Shown here in pieces: positions 1 through 4,334 of a stretch of DNA of 5,395 nt; within the stretch, counting starts at the first letter, position 1; each line of letters opens with the position of its first letter. The stretch covers positions 1-5,395 of the forward strand of contig JAAYLJ010000178.1 in NCBI GenBank assembly GCA_012521935.1, given 5' to 3'. A model generated the notes under the pieces. The model did no database searches and was not told the origin of the DNA. It was given only the letters and a program-made list of their open reading frames with translations. The stretch comes from Campylobacteraceae bacterium (GTDB lineage Bacteria > Campylobacterota > Campylobacteria > Campylobacterales > Campylobacteraceae). A program made the position numbers and the translations under genes.

Positions 1-237
1 ACCAGGTTCAGTCGTAACGGCTACGGCTTTTAAGTCATTAAAAAATGGGGTAGTTTTAGATAAAATCTTAGGCAAAGCTTTGGCATGAAGTCTTGCGGCA
101 AGTTCAGGAACCACACCTCCATATCTGCTATGTTCTAACTCTTGAGAAATCTTTTGATGAAATAAAATCTTCTTATCTGCAATGCGAGTTATGGCGATTG
201 AGCTATCGTCACAACTGCTCTCAATGCTTAAAATCAT
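1..237 (-). CDS. tsaD: TsaD, tRNA N6-adenosine threonylcarbamoyltransferase (N-terminal part, runs off left edge)
   Basis: Catalytic subunit of the bacterial t6A machinery. With TsaB and TsaE it transfers the threonylcarbamoyl group made by TsaC onto A37 of ANN-decoding tRNAs in the cytoplasm (family knowledge). Only the first 79 residues are in the window, against about 335 for the family. They carry the ASKHA-fold phosphate-1 strand at residues 3-16 (MILSIESSCDDSSIAI) and the hallmark YGGVVPELAARLH at 39-51. They end in TTEPG, which aligns with the conserved 'GPGL' region. The metal-ligand histidines of the family lie beyond the left edge. The ATG at 237-235 overlaps the TGA stop of the upstream peptidase gene as ATGA, so translation is probably coupled; no good separate Shine-Dalgarno is visible. 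No frameshift is seen. The identification is secure; older names are gcp and ygjD. Confidence 0.96.
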   Translation of the reverse strand, partial: MILSIESSCDDSSIAITRIADKKILFHQKISQELEHSRYGGVVPELAARLHAKALPKILSKTTPFFNDLKAVAVTTEPG

Positions 238-998
238 ACTCTATTTGCCATAGTTATAATCTCAACATGCCAAGGCTCATACTGCACTCCATCGGCATTG
301 TTTGGACTATATCTTGTCTTTATATATGGCAGTGTTTGAAGTTTCTCAAACTCTTTAGTCTTTGCAAATTCTTCTGAAAAGTTTAAATGCCCAAAGCCTT
401 TTTTACCAACATCAAAATCCCCAATGCTATGGTAAGAGTGCGCTGGAGGGGCTATGGATTTGACTGCTTGTTTCATATCTCCATCGCAAGATTTTATCTT
501 ATTTAAAAATAATTCCATCTGTTTTGGCACACCTCTTATGCCAGAGGTTAAAACTAGCGTTGGCCCTATGTCATCTGTTAGCTTTTCAAATGCTGCTAAA
601 GGCTCTCCTTTAAATACATAGTGCCCTGAATGAGGAATCTTTTGTACCTCTTTAGTTTTGATTTGAATGGTTATATCTTTACAAGTTTGTTTTCCAAAAA
701 AGCCATATTTGTTTGGATCCTCATAAAATAGCCTCTCAAGCAAACTAAGCTCATCTTTGGTAAATTCTCCTATTGAGCTCACGTTTCTTGCATAGTAAAG
801 TACTGTATCAAAATCTACTATATTAAAATTACCAAAGCCAATGTGCCCTCTTACTTTTCCTAATCTAACCCTTGCTTTTTCAAATGCTTCCATTTCTAAA
901 GAGGTAAAGTATTGTGAAAAGTGTGTATCATTTAAAGAGCCAAAAGCCAAAGAAGCAAAGCCTAGGGCACCATATCCTAAAAAAGTTCGTCTGTGCAT
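234..998 (-). CDS. Tat-exported M15-family (VanY/D-Ala-D-Ala carboxypeptidase-like) metallopeptidase
   Basis: This is a 254-residue protein and probably a zinc-dependent peptidoglycan peptidase acting in the periplasm. Residues 1-20 (MHRRTFLGYG then a hydrophobic stretch) form a twin-arginine signal with RR at 3-4; the cleavage site is unclear and it could stay as a membrane anchor. M15-like signatures follow: TSGIRG at 151-156 (the family's SGYR-type motif, R155), SYHSIGDFDVG at 188-198 (H190 and D196 as likely zinc ligands) and EPWH at 241-244 (E241 catalytic, H244 ligand). The H-to-D spacing is one residue shorter than the usual SxHxxGxAxD. The start at 998 was chosen because the in-frame TTG at 1037 lies upstream of a strong -10 box and would bury the Tat signal; the Shine-Dalgarno is weak (GGG at 1006-1004). 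Its stop overlaps the tsaD start. Substrate (D,D-, L,D- or other cross-link or stem peptide) cannot be told from sequence. Confidence 0.85.
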   Translation of the reverse strand: MHRRTFLGYGALGFASLAFGSLNDTHFSQYFTSLEMEAFEKARVRLGKVRGHIGFGNFNIVDFDTVLYYARNVSSIGEFTKDELSLLERLFYEDPNKYGFFGKQTCKDITIQIKTKEVQKIPHSGHYVFKGEPLAAFEKLTDDIGPTLVLTSGIRGVPKQMELFLNKIKSCDGDMKQAVKSIAPPAHSYHSIGDFDVGKKGFGHLNFSEEFAKTKEFEKLQTLPYIKTRYSPNNADGVQYEPWHVEIITMANRV

Positions 999-1023
999 AA
1001 CAACCCAATTAAAGATTTTCGCT

Positions 1024-1032
1024 ATTATATCA
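1024..1032 (-). promoter_or_regulatory. Extended -10 promoter for the peptidase-tsaD operon
   Basis: Read on the minus strand, the site is TGATATAAT, a consensus TGn extension plus a perfect TATAAT. It would place the transcription start near 1017, giving a leader of about 20 nt before the ATG at 998. No good -35 hexamer is seen at the usual spacing, which is common in Campylobacterota. The site lies inside the longer TTG-started reading frame and so argues against that start. Confidence 0.7.
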
Positions 1033-1035
1033 TGC

Positions 1036-1047
1036 AAAGTTAACTTT
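1036..1047. promoter_or_regulatory. Perfect 12-bp palindrome between divergent promoters (candidate operator)
   Basis: AAAGTTAACTTT is an exact 12-bp inverted repeat with no spacer. Its centre (1041.5) is 15 bp from the centre of the minus-strand -10 box and 14 bp from the centre of the plus-strand -10 box, so a bound dimer could occlude both promoters. The placement is seen directly. That a regulator binds here is inference, and AT-rich DNA makes short palindromes fairly common. Confidence 0.4.
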
Positions 1048-1049
1048 TT

Positions 1050-1058
1050 TGTTACAAT
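1050..1058 (+). promoter_or_regulatory. Probable extended -10 promoter for the methyltransferase-like gene
   Basis: TGTTACAAT contains a TGn extension followed by TACAAT (5 of 6 bases of TATAAT). The predicted start near 1065 gives a leader of about 28 nt to the ATG at 1093. No clear -35 is seen. It faces away from the peptidase promoter, with 23 bp between the two -10 hexamers. Confidence 0.5.
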
Positions 1059-1083
1059 ACAAAATCTAAATTCTCTATTTCAT

Positions 1084-1090
1084 GGGGTGA
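1084..1090 (+). promoter_or_regulatory. Ribosome binding site deciding the start at 1093
   Basis: GGGGTGA matches 6 of 7 positions of the GAGGTGA portion of the anti-Shine-Dalgarno complement. The GGGG core is 5 nt from the ATG at 1093. The frame stays open upstream to 841, but that part lies antisense to the peptidase gene and upstream of the promoter. The in-frame GTG at 1087 overlaps this site and is less likely. Confidence 0.65.
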
Positions 1091-1092
1091 AA

Positions 1093-1617
1093 ATGAAGTT
1101 TGATAGAAGAAGCGAGCCTTATAATTTCATCTTATCTTACACTTCAGCCTTGCAAGCAGGCTCAAGAGTTCTTTTTCTTGGAAAAGAACATGATAAAAAT
1201 GCTGTCATTTTAGCAAAACTAGGTGTTCATGTTGAGGTTTTAGACTCAGATGATAAAGCTCTTTTAGCTGTTCAAGAAGCCGCAAGAGAGGCAAATGTTT
1301 TTCTAATCACAAGGCATACAAGACTAGAATATTGGCAGGTTCCTCATACTTACGATGCTATCATTCTTGGTAATTTTCCTCTTTCAAAATCAAAACATAG
1401 AACCTTATTTGATAAAATCCTATCCGCACTTGCGCCAAGAGGGATATTTGTTGCCAAGAGTTGGAAAGATGAGGTTAGTAAAGATAGTGAGCAAGATCCT
1501 TATAATTTCATATCTTTATATACTCTTTTTCAAGATTTGCCTTGCCAGCTACTTAAGATAGATAAAGAGTTGATAGGAAATAGATACTTAATAAGAGCCG
1601 TTCTTCAAAAAAACTGA
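1093..1617 (+). CDS. Small class I SAM-dependent methyltransferase-like protein with degenerate cofactor loop
   Basis: This is a soluble 174-residue protein with the layout of a short Rossmann-fold methyltransferase, closest in feel to TehB-like minimal enzymes. Residues 25-44 (RVLFLGKEHDKNAVILAKLG) take the place of motif I; the usual GxGxG loop is reduced to G-K-E-H-D, with G30, E32 and D34 left. D51 at the end of the next strand could contact the cofactor ribose. YDAIILGNFPL at 87-97 resembles motif IV, and APRGIFVAKSW at 114-124 resembles the post-motif strand and turn. No partner or substrate can be named. It is divergent from the peptidase operon and probably transcribed alone from its own promoter; 107 bp separate it from the antiporter gene. 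PYNFI occurs at residues 9-13 and again at 136-140. It could be a true enzyme of unknown target or a non-catalytic SAM-binding relative. Confidence 0.75.
   Translation: MKFDRRSEPYNFILSYTSALQAGSRVLFLGKEHDKNAVILAKLGVHVEVLDSDDKALLAVQEAAREANVFLITRHTRLEYWQVPHTYDAIILGNFPLSKSKHRTLFDKILSALAPRGIFVAKSWKDEVSKDSEQDPYNFISLYTLFQDLPCQLLKIDKELIGNRYLIRAVLQKN
1117..1511 (+). repeat. 14-bp exact direct repeat inside the methyltransferase-like gene
   Basis: CCTTATAATTTCAT occurs at 1117-1130 and 1498-1511. The copies are 381 bp (127 codons) apart and in the same reading frame, each encoding the PYNFI part of [E/D]PYNFI followed by a YTxxxQ-like stretch. The repeat is seen directly; whether it reflects an internal structural repeat or chance is open. 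Confidence 0.55.
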
Positions 1618-1676
1618 TCCAAACCACACTTAAAACAACTACAAAAGATCCAAAAGGTAAAAATAAATAATCTTTT

Positions 1677-1705
1677 TAGTACAAAATAGATATAAGTATG
1701 TACTA
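1677..1705. repeat. 7-bp inverted repeat flanking the putative antiporter promoter
   Basis: TAGTACA (1677-1683) and TGTACTA (1699-1705) are exact inverted copies with a 15-nt spacer that contains the candidate -10 box. The arrangement would suit an operator for a dimeric regulator. No known regulator is assigned; the role is inference. Confidence 0.4.
1691..1696 (+). promoter_or_regulatory. Putative -10 box for the antiporter-family gene
   Basis: TATAAG (5 of 6 matches to TATAAT) follows a very AT-rich stretch at 1655-1680. A start near 1703 would give a leader of about 22 nt to the ATG at 1725. It would leave the in-frame ATG at 1698 outside the transcript. No -35 is recognised. The rest of the 1618-1724 gap holds no gene that I can support. 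Confidence 0.4.
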
Positions 1706-1714
1706 TTTTTTACA

Positions 1715-1719
1715 AAGGA
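1715..1719 (+). promoter_or_regulatory. Shine-Dalgarno for the antiporter-family gene, start at 1725
   Basis: AAGGA lies 5 nt before the ATG at 1725 and is the best ribosome site in the region. The alternative in-frame ATG at 1698 has no purine-rich site at proper spacing, and would add nine residues (MYYFLQRKR) before the first membrane helix. Confidence 0.7.
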
Positions 1720-1724
1720 AGAGA

Positions 1725-3047
1725 ATGAATCCAGTGGTTATCGCAGTCATAGTAATGCTAGCTCTAAGTTTAATGCGAATAAATGTAGATTTTGCACTAA
1801 TCATAGGCGCATTAACTGGAGGATTGCTTGGTGGCCTAGGTCTTAAAGAGACGGTAGAGGCTTTTAGTGGTGGACTTGGCGGGGGTGCAAATATAGCTTT
1901 AAGTTACGCAATGCTTGGGGCTTTTGCCGTTGCCATTTCAAAATCAGGCATAACAGATTTGCTAGCAAATAGCATCATCTCAAAACTAGGAAGAGATGCA
2001 AGCCCTTTAAGAAAACTATATGTAAAAGGTTTTTTACTAGGTGCTATTTTACTAGCTGCCATTGCTTCACAAAATCTAATACCTGTTCATATAGCTTTTA
2101 TTCCCATATTAATACCACCTTTGCTTCATACTATGAGTAGCTTAAGCCTTGATAGAAGGAGTGTTGCTTGTGTTTTAGCTTTTGGACTAACAGCAACATA
2201 TATGTTTTTGCCAGTAGGTTTTGGTGGGATTTTTTTAAAAACAATTTTACTAAACCATATCGTAGATAACGGTGTTTTAGCTACTGCAAACCAGCTTCCC
2301 ATAGGCATGGCAATCCCAGTTCTAGGCATGTTTATCGGACTTTTATTTGCTGTTTTTGTAAGTTATAGAAAACCAAGATCTTACTTTGTGGAAAATTTTT
2401 TAATTGATGAGAGGGAGAGCGTAGAGATAAAACCACTCTTTTTAATAGCAGGTATCATCTCCATAGTATTATCTTTAGGGATGCAACTATATGCTAACTC
2501 CATCATCATGGGAGCGCTTTTTGGGGTTGCAATTTTTGTTCTATTTGGAGTTTTAAAGCCTAGCGAAACTCAAGATGTAATGACAAGAGGAATTTATATG
2601 ATGGGCATGATAGGTTTTATCATGATAGCTGCTTCTGGATTTGCTGAAGTTATGAAGGCAACGGAGGGTGTTACTAGCCTAGTAAATGCAACTGGAGATA
2701 TCGTAGGAGACAATAAAGCCTTAGTAGCATTTTTAATGCTTTTAGTTGGGCTTTTGATAACTATGGGGATTGGATCATCTTTTTCAACCATACCCATAAT
2801 CGCTGCTATTTATGTGCCTATGTGTGCATCTTTTGGTTTCTCGCCACTTGCTACCATAGCCTTAGTTGGAGCCTCAGCAGCACTAGGAGATGCAGGTTCA
2901 CCTGCTTCAGACACAACTCTTGGGCCAACAGCAGGACTAAATGCCGATGGACAGCATGATCACATTTGGGATACAGTTGTTCCAACTTTTATTCATTTTA
3001 ATATTCCGCTTATTATCTTTGGATGGATAGCTGCAATGATACTTTAG
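1725..3047 (+). CDS. Na+/H+ antiporter-family (NhaC-like, YuiF/HI0325 type) inner-membrane transporter
   Basis: This is a 440-residue polytopic inner-membrane protein with roughly 11-12 hydrophobic segments spread over its length. The N-terminal third has glycine-rich helices (TGGLLGGLG at 31-39, SGGLGGGAN at 48-56). ASQNLIPVHIAFIPILIPPLL at 114-134 looks like a re-entrant or conserved transport helix. Near the C-terminus is the signature ALGDAGSPASDTTLGPTAGLNADGQHDHIWDTVVP at 386-420, which I recognise from the YuiF/HI0325 group placed in the Na+/H+ antiporter Pfam families. Loop 213-237 is charged and probably cytoplasmic. The group is usually annotated as a sodium/proton antiporter, but the true substrate is poorly established and an organic or amino acid substrate is possible. 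It is convergent with uraA, ends at a hairpin, and has its own putative promoter. Length and motifs are intact. Confidence 0.85.
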   Translation: MNPVVIAVIVMLALSLMRINVDFALIIGALTGGLLGGLGLKETVEAFSGGLGGGANIALSYAMLGAFAVAISKSGITDLLANSIISKLGRDASPLRKLYVKGFLLGAILLAAIASQNLIPVHIAFIPILIPPLLHTMSSLSLDRRSVACVLAFGLTATYMFLPVGFGGIFLKTILLNHIVDNGVLATANQLPIGMAIPVLGMFIGLLFAVFVSYRKPRSYFVENFLIDERESVEIKPLFLIAGIISIVLSLGMQLYANSIIMGALFGVAIFVLFGVLKPSETQDVMTRGIYMMGMIGFIMIAASGFAEVMKATEGVTSLVNATGDIVGDNKALVAFLMLLVGLLITMGIGSSFSTIPIIAAIYVPMCASFGFSPLATIALVGASAALGDAGSPASDTTLGPTAGLNADGQHDHIWDTVVPTFIHFNIPLIIFGWIAAMIL

Positions 3048-3051
3048 TTAA

Positions 3052-3075
3052 AGGGCCTTTAAGGCCCTAAGTTTT
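3052..3075. terminator. Intrinsic terminator between convergent antiporter and uraA genes
   Basis: The hairpin has stem AGGGCC (3052-3057) and GGCCCT (3063-3068) with loop TTTAA. The 17-bp stretch is a near-perfect palindrome (8-bp arms around one T). On the plus strand it is followed by AAGTTTT, ending within the uraA stop codon. On the minus strand it is followed by TTTAACTAAA. Both tails are weak, so termination may be shared and partial. Confidence 0.7.
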
Positions 3076-4324
3076 ACTCAAAACCTTCTATGTTTTTACT
3101 CTTAGGCAGTACAAAATTTAAGATAATCCCTACAATTGCACCAAGCCCAATGCCACTAAATCCAACTCCACCAAAATTAAAAGTCATTCCACCAATGGCA
3201 AAAACCAAGATGATAGATACGATGATCATATTTCTAGGATTTGATAGATCTGTTTTTGATTTAATGAGTGTATCCATCCCAACTGATGCGATAATTCCAA
3301 AAAGTAGCAGTAAAATCCCTCCCATCACTGGAACAGGGATGGTAGCTAAAAGCCCACCTAATTTTCCCACAAATGCTAAAACAATGGCAAATATGGCAGC
3401 CCATGTCATGATAGCTGGATTAAAAGCTTTTGTTATGGTTACAGCTCCAGTTACTTCAGAGTAGGTTGTATTTGGCGGACCTCCCACTAAAGACGCCATA
3501 GAAGTGGCTAATCCATCACCAAGTAAAGTGTTTTCTAGCCCTGGATTTTTCAAATAATCCTCTTTTGTTACATTGCTAATTGCAAGCATATCTCCAATGT
3601 GCTCAACTGCTGGGGCAATGGCTATTGGCAGTATGTAGATGATGGCTTGAATGTTAAATTCAGGCATTGTAAAAGCAGGAATTGCAAACCATGAAGCATT
3701 ACTAAAGGCGCTAAAATCAACTATACCAGCCATTAAAGAGACTATATATCCAACTACAATTCCACAAAAGATAGGAAGCAGTCTAAAAAGTCCTTTACCC
3801 ATTAAAGCTACTAACATAGTTGTAATAAGGGCTAAAAAAGCTATTGTCATAGCAGTAGTTTCAGGCACTATGACAATAGCGCCATCCCCACTTCTTCCCA
3901 TGGCCATATTAACGGCAACTGGAGAGAGAATAAGACCAATTGTCATGATAACTGGCCCTACAACTACAGGAGGCAACAGTTTATGTAAAAAACCAGAGCC
4001 TTTAACTCTAACTAAAATACTTAAAATAATGTAGAAAAATCCTGCTGCAACTAAACCTGACATCGTGCCAGCAATACCCCAAGTTTGCACACCATGCATA
4101 ATTGGTGCGATAAACGCAAAAGATGATGCTAAAAAGATTGGAGGAACTTTTTTTCTAGTAGTAATTTGAAAGATTAAAGTTCCAACTCCAGCAGTAAACA
4201 AGGCGACATTTGAGTCAAGTCCTGTTAGGATTGGCACTAAAACTAAAGCACCAAAGGCAACAAAAAGAAACTGCAAACCAATAATGCTCTCTTTTAAAGA
4301 GAAGCGATAAGCGGTGGAATTCAT
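3074..4324 (-). CDS. uraA: UraA-type uracil/xanthine permease (NCS2/NAT family)
   Basis: This is a 416-residue inner-membrane proton symporter for a nucleobase, probably uracil. The length and even hydrophobic profile fit the 14-helix NCS2 fold. KVPPIFLASSFAFIAPI at 59-75 is the conserved helix 3 region. APAVEHIGD at 237-245 holds the substrate glutamate E241, and GGPPNTTYSEVTG at 281-293 holds the second one, E290. These equal E. coli UraA numbering, which I recall as E241 and E290. Two differences stand out: position 245, histidine in E. coli UraA, is aspartate here, and the NAT signature's N is V291 (SEVTGAVTITK). Uracil is the default call, but another pyrimidine or purine is possible. 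The gene starts 8 bp after the dxr stop with a Shine-Dalgarno overlapping that stop, so it is probably co-transcribed with dxr. No purine or pyrimidine regulatory leader is visible. Confidence 0.88.
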   Translation of the reverse strand: MNSTAYRFSLKESIIGLQFLFVAFGALVLVPILTGLDSNVALFTAGVGTLIFQITTRKKVPPIFLASSFAFIAPIMHGVQTWGIAGTMSGLVAAGFFYIILSILVRVKGSGFLHKLLPPVVVGPVIMTIGLILSPVAVNMAMGRSGDGAIVIVPETTAMTIAFLALITTMLVALMGKGLFRLLPIFCGIVVGYIVSLMAGIVDFSAFSNASWFAIPAFTMPEFNIQAIIYILPIAIAPAVEHIGDMLAISNVTKEDYLKNPGLENTLLGDGLATSMASLVGGPPNTTYSEVTGAVTITKAFNPAIMTWAAIFAIVLAFVGKLGGLLATIPVPVMGGILLLLFGIIASVGMDTLIKSKTDLSNPRNMIIVSIILVFAIGGMTFNFGGVGFSGIGLGAIVGIILNFVLPKSKNIEGFE

Positions 4325-4327
4325 ACT

Positions 4328-4334
4328 CTCCCTT
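4328..4334 (-). promoter_or_regulatory. uraA ribosome binding site overlapping the dxr stop codon
   Basis: Reading leftward, TAAGGGAGAGTATG contains the dxr stop TAA, the AAGGGAG Shine-Dalgarno and the uraA ATG in 14 nt. Ribosomes ending dxr would cover the uraA site, so translational coupling is likely. Confidence 0.7.

Noticed and set aside
93..377. Plus-strand 94-residue open frame
   Set aside because: It is antisense to tsaD and the end of the peptidase gene, has no ribosome site, and its composition (rich in Cys, Leu, Ser and Tyr) is typical of a shadow frame.
999..1037. TTG-started N-terminal extension of the peptidase (13 extra residues)
   Set aside because: It contains the consensus extended -10 box and would place the twin-arginine motif away from the N-terminus.
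841..1092. Upstream extension of the methyltransferase-like reading frame to 841
   Set aside because: It runs antisense to the peptidase gene's Tat signal region and its promoter, and the strong Shine-Dalgarno plus plus-strand -10 box place the start at 1093.
1616..1654. GATCCAAA direct repeat (1616-1623 and 1647-1654)
   Set aside because: At 8 bp in AT-rich DNA with only two copies and no associated insertion, it is likely chance.
1643..1676. AAAAGAT...ATCTTTT arms after the methyltransferase-like gene as a terminator
   Set aside because: The 7-bp stem has only one G-C pair and a 20-nt loop, so it is too weak to call, though an AT-rich terminator cannot be ruled out.
1677..1705. Reading the dyad with GTAC arms as a TrpR or TyrR operator
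   Set aside because: The spacing and internal sequence do not match those operators, and these regulators are not expected in Campylobacterota.
2126..2797. Minus-strand open frames opposite the antiporter gene
   Set aside because: They are short, overlap conserved coding sequence, and have no ribosome sites or recognisable motifs.
3090..4034. Plus-strand open frames opposite uraA (3090-3464 and 3651-4034)
   Set aside because: They are antisense to a well-conserved transporter, and their Pro/Met/Ile-rich composition mirrors the complement of membrane-helix codons.
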